Below are positions 43,779 to 57,450 of a DNA stretch of 64,000 nucleotides, piece by piece. Both the position numbers and the translations under genes were made by a program. The notes below the pieces were generated by a model that worked only from the letters and a program-made list of their open reading frames with translations, was not told the DNA's origin and did not search any database. Numbering within the stretch: the first letter of the stretch is position 1; every line of letters begins with the position of its first letter. Source of the stretch: Microbacterium sp. C7(2022) (GTDB lineage: Bacteria; Actinomycetota; Actinomycetes; Actinomycetales; Microbacteriaceae); contig NZ_JAPEHV010000001.1 in assembly GCF_028823665.1 (NCBI RefSeq), positions 248,001-312,000 of the forward strand, read 5' to 3'.

Positions 43779-45937
43779 TCGGCCTCGAGGAGGTCGGCGG
43801 TCGCGCGAAGGAACGCCGCCATCGCCGCGTTGCGGCTGGGTGCGGCATCCTTCCCTGTTTGTGACGTGCCCCCGGGCATCCCGCCAACAAGCGCCGAGAT
43901 GGTCCGATCGGGGACGCCGACCGTGAGCAGTGTCGTGTCGGCGAGTGGTTCATCCGCCGTCAGCATGGGCGTCTGCTGGCGCTGATCGCCGAGCGCGGCG
44001 ACCACCGCATCGACGAACGAGCGGTTCGTATACGACGTGCCGCCGGAGAGCACCTCGAGCGCAGTGCGCGTGAAGACGCCGTGCCCGTTGTTCTCCCACG
44101 CGACCTCTTCCGGCATGCACGCCGAGATCGTCACCTCGCGACGGATGATCGCCGGTCGGGCCTTCGTCGTGTTGCGTGCGCGACCGGGTTCGACGGCCAC
44201 CACGCGCTCGCGCGCAGCCGTCTGCCACGGTTCGGCGACCGGTGCCCCGCGCAGTTCGCGGTAGCGTTCCATAGCCTCTGCCGGCATATCGACCCAGCGC
44301 GCGAGACTGTCGGTCGTCGGCGGCGTCGTGACCGCGCGACTGGCCGAGCCCGAGTGGCAGCAGTCCAGGAACAGCGTCACCGACACCCCGTCGGGAATGA
44401 GGTCCCAGATCGGGGCCAGATCGTCGTCGACGAGCAGGCGGCCCTGGCGGAAGTCGACCGGGCACCACGCTTCGTCGTACGGCCCGTGTTCGTCTTGCTC
44501 GTCCCCGTCCAAGTCATCGACGAACGTCCCGTGCCCCGAGAACTGAATCGCGATGACGTCGCCGGGGGTGGCACTGCCGACCAGCGACACCATCGACTGC
44601 ACGATGTTGTCGCGCGTGGCATCGGCGTCCAGCAGCAGCGTCACCTCGAAGTCGCGAGAGGTGAGCACATCGGCCCATGCGCGCGCATCGGCGACGGCCC
44701 CGCGCAGGGCGTCGCCACCCGGGTACGCGTCCACGCCGATGCACAGGCCGCGCTTGCGCGGGACGACCGGAACCGGCAGAGGCAGCGGTTCGGGCAGCGG
44801 CTCGGGAGCGGGTTCGATGGTGCGACTCGCACCGACTGTTTCGAACTCGATGATCGCGTTGGTGCCGGTGATCCGGCGCGCGACGCTGTCCATCGTCTCG
44901 GGGTCGTTGTCGAAGCCACCGTGCGTGGTCGACAGGCTGCTCGACCGGGGGTCGCGCTCGGTCTTGCTGAGTACGAGTCGCTCGGCGTTGCCGCGCAGAT
45001 AGGCGGCCAGGCGATCGTGGCGCCGGAGGTAGGTCTCCATGCCCAGGATGCGCGCCTCGCGCTCGGGTTCGAAGGCATTCGAGACGAGGTACAGCAGCGA
45101 CTTGCGGTACGCCCACTTCACGTTGTCCTTCCGCTCGAACTCGTCGGTCATCGTGAAGATGCTCAGCTCTTTCACCTTGCGGGCAGCGCCCTGAGCATCC
45201 GCGAGGGGAAGCAACTGCGACGCGAAGGTGTCGATGCGCACCGCGGGGGCGAGGAACGACACGCTCTCGAACTCGGGCACGCCGAGCTCGATCGCTGCGG
45301 GCACGAAGTGCGAGTGGAAGATCGACCCCGCGCTGTGCCCGACGGCGTGCACCGTGATCGCGCCGGGGTTCGCCTTCATGAACGCCGCGAGGGCGCGCGC
45401 GAACTGCCACGCGCCGCCACCGTCGTACGACTTGCCTGCGGTGCGACTCTCGGGTGTCGAGCAGGCCGCCGCGTCGAGCTTCATGTCGTCCCACACGCCG
45501 ACGCCGCCGATGCCACGGACGGCAGCCTCGATCACACGGTCGGTGACGTCGGTGATGCCGCGCGCGCCGACCGGACGGCGCCCGGTGACGGCATCCGCGA
45601 TCGCCGACATGCCCCCCGATTGCCACACCATAAACACCGGGTAGGCGCCGTTGCGTCGCCACCAGTCGGCCGTCGACTGCGCGTAGCCCACACCCGCCTC
45701 CTTGTTCACCAGGCCGCCGTGCGCCCAGATCACCAGCGGCACCGGGCCGCCCGGATGCGCGTCGATGAACGCCGGCAGGTGCGTGTGGAAGATCTCGTCG
45801 ATGTCGTCGGAGGTCGTCAGCAGCTCGTCGAGCGTCTTCGGGTTCTTCACCGACTTCTCGGCGAGGCGCCCATCTTCGGTGACGACCACGTGCGGGCGCA
45901 CTGCCGAGTACGAGAGGGAGCGGATCGAGGTGGCCAT
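43775..45937 (-). CDS. Alpha/beta-hydrolase fused to caspase-like (peptidase C14) domain
   Basis: 720 residues. The N-terminal half is an alpha/beta hydrolase: an oxyanion HGG at 73-75 and a nucleophile elbow GHSAGS with Ser202. A Pro/Glu linker (about 377-393) joins it to a caspase-like domain starting RKRGLCIGVDAYPGG. That domain has the catalytic His469 (FSGHG) and Cys527 in the metacaspase-type DCCHSG. No signal peptide or membrane segment is seen. The ATG at 45937 has AAAGGA about 8 nt upstream. It lies 78 bp after the CHAT gene on the same strand, so the two are probably one operon. Two candidate hydrolytic centres in one chain, beside a CHAT protease, suggest a proteolytic signalling or cell-death module. 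That is inference. Confidence 0.85.
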   Translation of the reverse strand: MATSIRSLSYSAVRPHVVVTEDGRLAEKSVKNPKTLDELLTTSDDIDEIFHTHLPAFIDAHPGGPVPLVIWAHGGLVNKEAGVGYAQSTADWWRRNGAYPVFMVWQSGGMSAIADAVTGRRPVGARGITDVTDRVIEAAVRGIGGVGVWDDMKLDAAACSTPESRTAGKSYDGGGAWQFARALAAFMKANPGAITVHAVGHSAGSIFHSHFVPAAIELGVPEFESVSFLAPAVRIDTFASQLLPLADAQGAARKVKELSIFTMTDEFERKDNVKWAYRKSLLYLVSNAFEPEREARILGMETYLRRHDRLAAYLRGNAERLVLSKTERDPRSSSLSTTHGGFDNDPETMDSVARRITGTNAIIEFETVGASRTIEPAPEPLPEPLPLPVPVVPRKRGLCIGVDAYPGGDALRGAVADARAWADVLTSRDFEVTLLLDADATRDNIVQSMVSLVGSATPGDVIAIQFSGHGTFVDDLDGDEQDEHGPYDEAWCPVDFRQGRLLVDDDLAPIWDLIPDGVSVTLFLDCCHSGSASRAVTTPPTTDSLARWVDMPAEAMERYRELRGAPVAEPWQTAARERVVAVEPGRARNTTKARPAIIRREVTISACMPEEVAWENNGHGVFTRTALEVLSGGTSYTNRSFVDAVVAALGDQRQQTPMLTADEPLADTTLLTVGVPDRTISALVGGMPGGTSQTGKDAAPSRNAAMAAFLRATADLLEAD

Positions 45938-46015
45938 GAGGTCGTCCTTTCGGGTGATGCGGGTGATGGTGCGGTCGGGTGATGCGGATGGATGGATCGG
46001 ATGCCGCGGCAAGCG

Positions 46016-48160
46016 CTACGTGACGCTCACCACGGTGCGGGGGTCGGCGAACACCGTGAACGCCAGCGCGCTGAGATCGCCGCCGCGCCGCGCGTCCGCG
46101 CGTGCCTGCTTCGCGGACTCGCCGACGGGAAGGCCGTCGATGAGCAACCCGCGGTAGAACACGTCGACGAACTGCGACGCGACATCGTCGGCGACGGCCC
46201 AATTGCAGCCGACGAACACGCCCGCCCCGCCGCGCAGGAACGCTTCGGCGAACCCGCCGGATCCCGGTTCGCCCGACTGCAGTCGCCCAACATGGCAGGC
46301 GCTCAGGAACACCATCGACGCTGGTGGCGCGGTGTCGCCGCCGCCGAGTTCGGGGAGGTCGTCCCGGGCGTCGGACTCGTTGTAGGTAGAGGCTCGCGCG
46401 GCGTCGGCAGGATCGTGCGCGGCGAGAATCAGTTGCTGCCCGCGCGGGTCGAGGTCGTGCCAACGACCGTGGCCGGCGAAGTGCAGCAGGTCGAACCCCG
46501 CGGTGATCACGTCGCGCAGCTCGGCGGCCGTGGCATCCCTCGACCCCTCAGGCGCCCCGGGCAGATGCGCCCGCAGCGCGGCCACCTCGTCGTCGGTGCG
46601 TTGCAGTCGGAGCGAAGGCGACACGTACTCGGGAGCGAGCGTGCGCACGCGGGCCGGCGCCACGCGCACCTCGCGCGGGCGCGGCGCGTCGTAGACCCAC
46701 CGCGTCAGCCCGGTGTCGGCAAGAAACCACACCCCGCCGTCGGAGGGGGTGCCCGGCGGCGGGGCCAAGTGCACGACTTCCCACGGCACATCGAGTTCGT
46801 CGGCCGTCTGCACGATAAGGCCGTCCAGGTCGTCGCGATGCCGCCACAACAGGTCAGCCACGCGCTCGTCGAACAGCGTGCGCGCGATGCGCTCGCCGAC
46901 CCTTTGCAACAACTCGGTCGCCCGCTCGCGGCGCTCGTCCGCATCGGTGATCTTCGACGCCGCGTCGCGCACCGAGACCAAGCGCGCGTAGACGTCGGCC
47001 ACGAACGCGGCCTTATCGTCGAGCGGCGTCGTGCACTCGGCGCGCTCGCCGCCGGCCGAGACCGAAATCGTGAGGGTCGACCGCCCCTCGGTCAGCGTTT
47101 CGTCGATGCGGATGCTCGGCAGCTCGACGATCTCGGTCGGCCGCCCCGTGGCCGTCCCTTCATGCACCACCAATTCATCGTCGGGTTCGGTGCCCTCGGC
47201 CACGACGGTGGCGCTCAGTCGGAACGTCGTCAGCGGCAGATCGATGTCGCCCTGTCGCACCGCAATCGACACGACGGCCCGGGGGAGATCGGTGGCGATC
47301 AGCCGGAAGACCGCGACAGCCTCGTCGTCGTCCTCCTCGGGAAGGGTCAGCTCCTGCACCGCGGGTGCGTCATCGGGGTGCTGGATGCCGCGCCCCGACA
47401 CACTGATCTGCACGGGCAGGCTCGGATCCAGGTCGATGACATCCTCCGCGTGCGCGGTGCCCCTCGTGGGTGTGAGCGCGCGGCGTGACAGGCGCACGCG
47501 CACCTCGAACTCGCGGTGCTGGACGAGCGTCGCCGGCATCTCGGCGCCCACGTGCGCCCGCACGGGAGCATGTCGGGGAGACATTTCGGGGGCTGGCTCG
47601 GGGGCTGGCTCGGCCATCTCGGCCATGTCGGCCATCTCGAGCGGAACCTCATCGGGCGGCGCATCGCCCACATTCGGCGCGGGGGTGGGCGCCCGTCGTG
47701 GGGCCGGTGCGGGTGGAGGCGGTGGGGGAGCAGCCTCGAGACCGCGAGGGATGGGCCGCCGGCGCGAGCGCGGTTCGATGCGTTCGCGCGAGCCGGGTGG
47801 GCGGTGGCGGCGCCGCAGGCGCTCGAGCACCACACGAGTCGGCGCCGCGACCACAATGAAGACCGCGCGGTCGTCGACGCCGCGAATGCGCGCTCGGCAT
47901 ACGGCGCCCGCGCGTCGCAACGAGACGACCCTGACCTCGCCGTCCGCGATCACGAGCACCGCCTGCACCTCTCCGACGAGGTGGGGCACGGTGATCTCGA
48001 TGCGCCCGACGCTCTCATCGCCGTCCACGCGCACGCGGACGGCATCGATGACGCGCACTTCGGTGCCCGTCGACGCGCGAGACACGCGCGCGCGGCCGAC
48101 GATGTGCGCACCGGTGACGCGCAGACCGCTCCCACGGCGTGTGTCGTCGTTCCCCAGCAT
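46016..48160 (-). CDS. CHAT-domain protease-like protein
   Basis: 714 residues from the ATG at 48160. Residues 1-120 form a beta-rich domain. About 120-215 is a Pro/Glu-rich linker (APPPPPPAPAPRR, EMAEPAPEPAPEM), and about 225-345 a second beta-sandwich-like region. The C-terminal 300 residues form the CHAT domain, with catalytic His564 in LHFAGHGRW and Cys622 in LSACHVGR. CHAT proteins are caspase-fold peptidases related to separase. The start is supported by AAGGGG 5 nt upstream and by a promoter whose transcript would begin near 48251, excluding longer frames. It is followed by the caspase-like gene. Confidence 0.87.
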   Translation of the reverse strand: MLGNDDTRRGSGLRVTGAHIVGRARVSRASTGTEVRVIDAVRVRVDGDESVGRIEITVPHLVGEVQAVLVIADGEVRVVSLRRAGAVCRARIRGVDDRAVFIVVAAPTRVVLERLRRRHRPPGSRERIEPRSRRRPIPRGLEAAPPPPPPAPAPRRAPTPAPNVGDAPPDEVPLEMADMAEMAEPAPEPAPEMSPRHAPVRAHVGAEMPATLVQHREFEVRVRLSRRALTPTRGTAHAEDVIDLDPSLPVQISVSGRGIQHPDDAPAVQELTLPEEDDDEAVAVFRLIATDLPRAVVSIAVRQGDIDLPLTTFRLSATVVAEGTEPDDELVVHEGTATGRPTEIVELPSIRIDETLTEGRSTLTISVSAGGERAECTTPLDDKAAFVADVYARLVSVRDAASKITDADERRERATELLQRVGERIARTLFDERVADLLWRHRDDLDGLIVQTADELDVPWEVVHLAPPPGTPSDGGVWFLADTGLTRWVYDAPRPREVRVAPARVRTLAPEYVSPSLRLQRTDDEVAALRAHLPGAPEGSRDATAAELRDVITAGFDLLHFAGHGRWHDLDPRGQQLILAAHDPADAARASTYNESDARDDLPELGGGDTAPPASMVFLSACHVGRLQSGEPGSGGFAEAFLRGGAGVFVGCNWAVADDVASQFVDVFYRGLLIDGLPVGESAKQARADARRGGDLSALAFTVFADPRTVVSVT

Positions 48161-48257
48161 CCCGACCCCTTCGATCGGCGCGATGTGCGCGGTTCGAACT
48201 ACGTGAGGGCGGCGCACCGCCGACTGATACACGGGCGCGACAGTGCGTCTGGGCGCC

Positions 48258-48286
48258 GTTATACCGCAGCGAAAGAAACTCGTCAA
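48258..48286 (-). promoter_or_regulatory. Sigma-A promoter of the CHAT-caspase operon
   Basis: On the minus strand TTGACG (48286-48281), a 17-bp spacer, then TATAAC (48263-48258). Both hexamers are close to consensus. Transcription would begin near 48251, giving a leader of about 90 nt. Its -35 lies 9 bp from the -35 of the rpoB promoter on the other strand. Confidence 0.75.
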
Positions 48287-48295
48287 CAATTCGGC

Positions 48296-48324
48296 TGGAC
48301 ATGGCGCGTCGAGGCGCCTATAGT
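48296..48324 (+). promoter_or_regulatory. Sigma-A promoter of rpoBC
   Basis: TGGACA (48296-48301), a 17-bp spacer, then TATAGT (48319-48324). Transcription would begin near 48331, leaving a leader of about 170 nt before the rpoB start codon. Confidence 0.8.
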
Positions 48325-48387
48325 AGGTAGTTGCGCTCTTGGATTCCCCCTGCCCTCATATGGTGGTCGGCTGTGTCTGCGCGTCCC

Positions 48388-48412
48388 CCGCATGATCTTC
48401 GGGTCATCGCGG
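48388..48412 (+). promoter_or_regulatory. UUCG-tetraloop hairpin in the rpoB leader
   Basis: CCGC-ATGATC, loop TTCG, GGTCAT-C-GCGG: about ten pairs with one bulged C, closed by the very stable C(UUCG)G tetraloop. It lies 89 nt before the rpoB start. There is no T-run, so it is a leader structure rather than a clear terminator. Confidence 0.5.
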
Positions 48413-48500
48413 CGTGGGGCCCGCAGGTTTCGGGGACCGGAGCACTTCACCTGACGACAAGGAAACGAGCCCCTCGCCCGGGCCCACGGAGGTAATCCCC

Positions 48501-51995
<3,495 letters not shown>

Positions 51996-52036
51996 TCCGG
52001 CCAGGCAACGAACGAAATTCCGACACAGGAGAACTA

Positions 52037-55000
52037 GTGCTCGAATCAACTACTTTCGATCAGCTTCGCATCGGCCTGGCCACCGCCGACGACATCCGTC
52101 GTTGGTCGTACGGTGAGGTCAAGAAGCCCGAAACCATCAACTACCGCACGCTGAAGCCCGAGAAGGATGGCCTCTTCGGAGAGCAGATCTTCGGACCGTC
52201 GCGTGACTGGGAGTGCGCGTGCGGTAAGTACAAGCGCGTGCGCTTCAAGGGAATCGTCTGCGAGCGGTGTGGCGTCGAGGTCACGAAGTCGTCGGTGCGC
52301 CGTGAGCGCATGGGTCACATCGAGCTCGCCGCACCCGTCACGCACATCTGGTACTTCAAGGGTGTGCCCTCGCGACTGGGCTACCTGCTCGACATGGCGC
52401 CGAAGGACCTCGAGAAGGTCATCTACTTCGCCGCGTACATGGTGATCTCGGTCGACGAGGATGCTCGTCACCGTGACCTCGCGACGCAGGAGAACAACAT
52501 CCGCCTCGAGCTGAAGACGCTCGCCGACCGTCGCGACGCTCGCGTTGCCACGCGCTTGCAGAAGCTGGAAGAAGAGCTTGCGGCTCTCGAGGCCGAGGGT
52601 GCCAAGGCCGATCAGAAGAAGAAGCTCAAGGACGCCGCCGAGAAGGAGATGTCGGCGACCCGCAAGAACTTCGACGAGCAGATCATCCGCCTCGAGAAGG
52701 TGTGGGAAGACTTCCGCACGCTCGAGGTCGGCCAGCTCAAGGGCGAAGACGAGATCTTCCACGAGCTGCAGGACCGCTTCGGTCAGTACTTCGAGGCCTA
52801 CATGGGCGCCGAGTCGATCAAGCGTCGCCTCGCGGCGTTCGACCTGGCGGCCGAGGCCGAGAGCCTGCACCTGCAGATCGCCGAGGGCAAGGGCCAGCGC
52901 AAGATCCGCGCGATCAAGCGCCTGAAGGTCGTCAACTCGTTCCTGCAGACCGGCATGACGCCGGCCTCGATGGTGCTCGACGTCGTTCCGGTGATCCCGC
53001 CGGAGCTTCGTCCGATGGTTCAGCTCGACGGTGGCCGCTTCGCCACCAGTGACCTGAACGACCTGTACCGTCGCGTGATCAACCGCAACAACCGTCTTCG
53101 TCGCCTCATCGACCTCGGTGCCCCCGAGATCATCGTGAACAACGAGAAGCGGATGCTGCAGGAGGCCGTCGACGCACTGTTCGACAACGGCCGCCGTGGT
53201 CGCCCCGTCACCGGTACCGGAAACCGTGCCCTCAAGTCCCTCAGCGACATGCTGAAGGGTAAGCAGGGTCGCTTCCGTCAGAACCTGCTCGGAAAGCGTG
53301 TCGACTACTCGGGTCGTTCGGTCATCATCGTCGGACCCCAGCTGCAGCTCCACCAGTGTGGTCTGCCCAAGCAGATGGCTCTGGAGCTGTTCAAGCCGTT
53401 CGTGATCAAGCGCCTGATCGACCTCGGTCACTCGCAGAACATCAAGGCCGCCAAGCGCGCCGTCGAACGCACGCGCCCCGAGGTCTGGGACGTGCTCGAG
53501 GAGATCATCCGCGAGCGCCCCGTGCTGCTCAACCGTGCACCTACGCTGCACCGCCTGGGTATCCAGGCCTTCGAGCCGCAGCTCGTTGAGGGCAAGGCCA
53601 TCCAGCTTCACCCGCTGGTGTGTGCCGCGTTCAACGCCGACTTCGACGGTGACCAGATGGCTGTTCACCTGCCGCTGTCGGTGGAGGCGCAGGCCGAGGC
53701 CCGCATCCTCATGCTCGCGTCGAACAACATCCTGAAGCCGTCGGACGGCCGTCCGGTCACCCTGCCCTCGCAGGACATGATCATCGGTCTGCACCACCTG
53801 ACCACGGTCAAGGAAGGTGCGATCGGCGAGGGTCGCGTGTTCGGCTCGGTGTCGGAGGCGATCCTCGCCAAGGACGAGGGAACCCTCGACCTGCAGGCGA
53901 AGGTCCGCATTCGCGTCCCCGGTCTCACGTTCCTCGAGGGCGAAGCGCCCGAGGGCTACGAGCGTCACGGCCTTCTCGACGCGTCGCTGGGTCAGGCGAT
54001 CTTCAACGACACGCTCCCCAAGGGTTACCCCTTCGTTCGCGAGCAGGCTGACAAGGGCAAGCTGTCGCAGATCGTCAACAAGCTCGCCGAGGAATACCCC
54101 AAGGTCGAGGTTGCGGCATCGCTGGACCGCATCAAGGACGCCGGCTTCCACTGGGCCACGCGCTCGGGTGTGACCGTTGCTCTGAGCGACATCCTCACGC
54201 CGCCGAACAAGGCCGAGATCGTCGCGGACTACGAGAAGCAGGCCGCGAAGGTTCAGGGTCAGTTCGAGAAGGGTCTCACCACCGACGCCGAGCGTCGCCA
54301 GGAGCTCATCAAGATCTGGACCGAGGCGACCGACGACGTCCAGAAGGCGATGCGCGACAACTTCCCGGCAGACAACACCATCAACCGCATGGTGTCGTCG
54401 GGTGCTCGTGGTAACTGGCTGCAGATCCGCAACATCGCGGGTATGCGAGGCCTGGTGAACAACCCGAAGGGTGAGATCATCCCCCGTCCGATCATTTCCT
54501 CGTACCGCGAGGGTCTGTCGGTGGCGGAGTACTTCATCGCGACGCACGGTGCCCGTAAGGGTCTGGCCGACACGGCTCTCCGTACCGCCGACTCGGGCTA
54601 CCTCACGCGTCGTCTCGTGGATGTGTCGCAGGACGTCATCATCCGCGAAGAGGACTGCGCGACTTCGAAGGGTCTCGACTTCGTCATCGCGGCACAGGGT
54701 GCCGACGGCACGCTGGTCAAGGACGCGAACGTTGAGAACTCGGTGTTCGCACGTACTCTCGCAGCCGACGTCGTCGACGCCAAGGGCGAGGTTCTCGCCG
54801 CGGCCGGTGACGATGTGGGCGACGTCCTCATCGACAAGCTCGTCGAGGGTGGCATCGAGGTCATCAAGGTTCGCTCGGTGCTGACCTGTGACTCGGCCGT
54901 CGGCGTGTGTGCGAAGTGCTACGGCCGTTCGCTGGCCACCGGCAAGATCGTCGACATCGGCGAGGCCGTCGGTATCATCGCGGCCCAGTCGATCGGTGAG

Positions 55001-55906
55001 CCCGGTACCCAGCTGACGATGCGTACCTTCCACACCGGTGGTTCGGCCTCGGCTGACGACATCACGCAGGGTCTTCCCCGTGTGCAAGAGCTCTTCGAGG
55101 CTCGCACCCCCAAGGGTGCGTCGCCCATCGCAGAGGCCGCTGGTCGCATCACGATCGACGAAACCGAGAAGGCCAAGAAGGTCATCCTCACGCCCGATAA
55201 CGGCGACGAGCCGCACGTCTACCCCGTGCTCAAGCGTGCGACCCTCCTCGTTGAGGACGGCGACCACGTCGAGGTCGGACAGGCGCTCCAGGTCGGCACG
55301 CTCGACCCCAAGGAGGTCATGCGTGTCATGGGCGCCCGCGAGGTGCAGCAGTACCTCGTCAACGGCGTGCAGGGCGTCTACCGCTCGCAGGGTGTGCCGA
55401 TCCACGACAAGCACATCGAGGTCATCGTTCGCCAGATGCTGCGTAAGGTCACCGTGGTCGACCACGGTGAGACCGACCTGCTTCCCGGTGAAATGGTCGA
55501 CTTCAAGCGCTACCAGATGATCAACCGTGAGGCTGTCACGTCGGGCAAGCGTCCGGCGTCGGGTCGTCCCGAGCTCATGGGTATCACCAAGGCGTCGCTG
55601 GCAACCGAGTCGTGGCTGTCGGCCGCCTCGTTCCAGGAGACGACCCGCGTGCTTACCCAGGCGGCGATGGACGGCAAGAGCGACCCGCTGGTCGGCCTCA
55701 AGGAGAACGTCATCATCGGTAAGCTCATCCCGGCCGGAACCGGACTTGCGAAGTACCGCAACGTCTCGGTCGAGGCGACGGAAGAGGCGAAGAGCGAGCG
55801 TTACCCGCACCGCATCTTCGCGTCGGACGGCGCGATCAACGACGCCGACCTGAGCTACGTCGACTTCGACAGCTTCACCACCGACGACTTCACCTCATAC
55901 AACTGA
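52037..55906 (+). CDS. rpoC: RNA polymerase beta' subunit
   Basis: 1289 residues with a GTG start and AGGAGAA upstream, 41 bp after rpoB. The N-terminal zinc finger is [11 protein letters not shown] with CERCG. The catalytic [12 protein letters not shown] holds the three magnesium-binding aspartates. The second zinc site is [13 protein letters not shown]. The trigger-loop and bridge-helix region around [16 protein letters not shown] is intact. The length is normal for Actinobacteria. No insertion or truncation was seen. Confidence 0.98.
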   Translation: MLESTTFDQLRIGLATADDIRRWSYGEVKKPETINYRTLKPEKDGLFGEQIFGPSRDWECACGKYKRVRFKGIVCERCGVEVTKSSVRRERMGHIELAAPVTHIWYFKGVPSRLGYLLDMAPKDLEKVIYFAAYMVISVDEDARHRDLATQENNIRLELKTLADRRDARVATRLQKLEEELAALEAEGAKADQKKKLKDAAEKEMSATRKNFDEQIIRLEKVWEDFRTLEVGQLKGEDEIFHELQDRFGQYFEAYMGAESIKRRLAAFDLAAEAESLHLQIAEGKGQRKIRAIKRLKVVNSFLQTGMTPASMVLDVVPVIPPELRPMVQLDGGRFATSDLNDLYRRVINRNNRLRRLIDLGAPEIIVNNEKRMLQEAVDALFDNGRRGRPVTGTGNRALKSLSDMLKGKQGRFRQNLLGKRVDYSGRSVIIVGPQLQLHQCGLPKQMALELFKPFVIKRLIDLGHSQNIKAAKRAVERTRPEVWDVLEEIIRERPVLLNRAPTLHRLGIQAFEPQLVEGKAIQLHPLVCAAFNADFDGDQMAVHLPLSVEAQAEARILMLASNNILKPSDGRPVTLPSQDMIIGLHHLTTVKEGAIGEGRVFGSVSEAILAKDEGTLDLQAKVRIRVPGLTFLEGEAPEGYERHGLLDASLGQAIFNDTLPKGYPFVREQADKGKLSQIVNKLAEEYPKVEVAASLDRIKDAGFHWATRSGVTVALSDILTPPNKAEIVADYEKQAAKVQGQFEKGLTTDAERRQELIKIWTEATDDVQKAMRDNFPADNTINRMVSSGARGNWLQIRNIAGMRGLVNNPKGEIIPRPIISSYREGLSVAEYFIATHGARKGLADTALRTADSGYLTRRLVDVSQDVIIREEDCATSKGLDFVIAAQGADGTLVKDANVENSVFARTLAADVVDAKGEVLAAAGDDVGDVLIDKLVEGGIEVIKVRSVLTCDSAVGVCAKCYGRSLATGKIVDIGEAVGIIAAQSIGEPGTQLTMRTFHTGGSASADDITQGLPRVQELFEARTPKGASPIAEAAGRITIDETEKAKKVILTPDNGDEPHVYPVLKRATLLVEDGDHVEVGQALQVGTLDPKEVMRVMGAREVQQYLVNGVQGVYRSQGVPIHDKHIEVIVRQMLRKVTVVDHGETDLLPGEMVDFKRYQMINREAVTSGKRPASGRPELMGITKASLATESWLSAASFQETTRVLTQAAMDGKSDPLVGLKENVIIGKLIPAGTGLAKYRNVSVEATEEAKSERYPHRIFASDGAINDADLSYVDFDSFTTDDFTSYN

Positions 55907-55921
55907 GACTGAGCGTCTGAA

Positions 55922-55960
55922 CGAAGTGCCCCGGGTTTCGCCCGGGGCACTTCGCCGTTT
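55922..55960 (+). terminator. Intrinsic terminator of rpoBC
   Basis: CGAAGTGCCCCGGG, loop TTTCG, CCCGGGGCACTTCG: a perfect 14-bp stem starting 16 bp after the rpoC stop, followed by CCGTTT. Confidence 0.92.
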
Positions 55961-56035
55961 CCGGCCGCGCCGTTCCGCGCGCGCCGAACCGGGCGGCACC
56001 CAATGGCGACGTACCGTGGGGGAGGGAGGGCGAAC

Positions 56036-56683
56036 ATGGCACGAGTCGGCGGGCGTAACGCGTGGATCGCTGTGCCCATCGGTCTGATCTGCGCCGCTAT
56101 CGTCGCCGCCCTCGTGTGGCTGGCCATCCCGATGGGCCCCATTCTCGTGGCGTGGGCGGGCGACACGCTACGGGCGGCCACGGCCCCGGCCGAGGTGCAA
56201 GAGCCCGGGATCGCACCCAGCGAGCGGGCTGTACAGGAAGGCGACTTCGACTGCCGCGAGCTATACCCCGATGTGCTGTGGAGTCAGCTCACGTTCTACG
56301 GGCAGGGACTCCTCGCGCAGTCGACCGCGACGCCGGCAACGGATGTTGAGGCACTCGTCGACGCGCTGCAACCCGAGGTACGCGTCACGTGCGCGTGGCG
56401 CCTCGAGAGCGATCAGCGCATCTCAAGCACGCTCGCACTCGTGCCCGACGATGCGGCACTGATCGCGGATGCGGCGCTTCGGGGCGAAGGCTTCACGTGC
56501 ACGACCCCTGCGGGGGCGACCGCGGATGCTGTGGTCTGCACGCGCACTCAAGGTGATGTCATCGAGACCCACGCGGTCCGTGGTGGCCTGTGGCTGTCGA
56601 GCGTCGAAGACAACTGGCATCCCGAGCTGTACGCCGAGCAGCTCGAGGCATTCGTGTGGAACGAGCCGATTCCTCAGCCGTAA
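56036..56683 (+). CDS. Membrane-anchored hypothetical protein, paralogue of the convergent lipoprotein
   Basis: 215 residues from the ATG at 56036, chosen because GGAGGG lies 6 nt upstream. One membrane segment (about 10-38, VPIGLICAAIVAALVWLAIP) anchors an exported domain of about 170 residues. The domain has four cysteines in the order DC, CxW, FTCTTP and VVC. The same cysteine layout is seen in the neighbouring lipoprotein on the other strand, so the two are probably diverged copies. The function is unknown. The 3' ends of the two genes overlap by 10 bp. Confidence 0.75.
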   Translation: MARVGGRNAWIAVPIGLICAAIVAALVWLAIPMGPILVAWAGDTLRAATAPAEVQEPGIAPSERAVQEGDFDCRELYPDVLWSQLTFYGQGLLAQSTATPATDVEALVDALQPEVRVTCAWRLESDQRISSTLALVPDDAALIADAALRGEGFTCTTPAGATADAVVCTRTQGDVIETHAVRGGLWLSSVEDNWHPELYAEQLEAFVWNEPIPQP

Positions 56684-57282
56684 AGGCTCGCGACGATCGC
56701 GTCCGTGTAGCCGCTGGGGGCCAGGTTCGAGTATCGCGTATCGATCATCACGCCGTTGCGCCAGTAGAGCGTCCGCCCGTCGATGACGGGGTAGGTCGCG
56801 TTCTCCCACGTCTTTTCGCAGCGCGTGCCCTCGTCGGGCGTATAGCAGGTGAAGTCCTGCTCATCGGCGAGTTCGTTCAGCATGTCCAGCGCGGGCCCGC
56901 GCGACATGTAGCTGATCGTGGTGGTGAGGCCAGTAGTGTCGGCGGCCGGGTCGCCCCAGATGCAGATGAGGCTCCCGTCGGGCTGTGATCCGGATGCGCC
57001 GAAGGCCGGGTCGTTGAGGGGAACCCCTTCAAGCTCGGCCAGCACGGACGCGTTCAGCAGACTCTGGCAGTCCTCGGGGATCTCGGTGGCTGCCTCGGCC
57101 GTCGCGCTCGGCTCTGCGTCGGGCGTGATCGTCGCAATGGGCGTGGGGCTCGGTACGAGCGATGCGGTGGCCGATGGCGTCGCATCGGGGGATGTGCCGT
57201 TCTCGGGCGCACACGCGCTGAGGGTCGCGATGAGTGCGACGGATGCCGCGGCAGTGGCCAGTGCCGAAATGTGAACCCTCAT
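56674..57282 (-). CDS. Secreted lipoprotein of unknown function
   Basis: 202 residues. The signal peptide ends in a lipobox-like LSAC with Cys24. A Pro/Thr/Ala-rich spacer reaches to about residue 68, and a compact domain follows with DC, CIW, FTCYTP and RCEKT. That pattern matches the convergent neighbour. TAGGGT lies 6 nt before the ATG, so the transcript is probably leaderless. Similar small actinobacterial lipoproteins are described only as hypothetical. Confidence 0.75.
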   Translation of the reverse strand: MRVHISALATAAASVALIATLSACAPENGTSPDATPSATASLVPSPTPIATITPDAEPSATAEAATEIPEDCQSLLNASVLAELEGVPLNDPAFGASGSQPDGSLICIWGDPAADTTGLTTTISYMSRGPALDMLNELADEQDFTCYTPDEGTRCEKTWENATYPVIDGRTLYWRNGVMIDTRYSNLAPSGYTDAIVASLYG

Positions 57283-57450
57283 GACGCCACCCTACGTCGC
57301 GGTGGGGCTGCGCTGAAAGGTGCGGGACCCGCCTGGGCAGAAAGGTGCGCGACGCGCCTGGCGTGACCACGGCATGGCTACGGGGATCGCGGGCGATCGG
57401 GCGTTACTCTCGCTGTGGTGGGGATGAGCCCTGCGTGAGGAGTGCCTGCG

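Noticed and set aside
44081..47488. Long plus-strand frames (44081-45982 and 45992-47488) over the CHAT-caspase genes
   Set aside because: Minus-strand genes carry clear catalytic motifs; the plus-strand products are low-complexity Arg/His/Val sequence.
48161..48289. N-terminal extension of the CHAT protein
   Set aside because: It would begin upstream of the proposed transcription start near 48251 and spans the -10 and -35 boxes.
52046..55810. 1254-codon open frame antisense to rpoC
   Set aside because: Same cause; rpoC on the plus strand is unmistakable.
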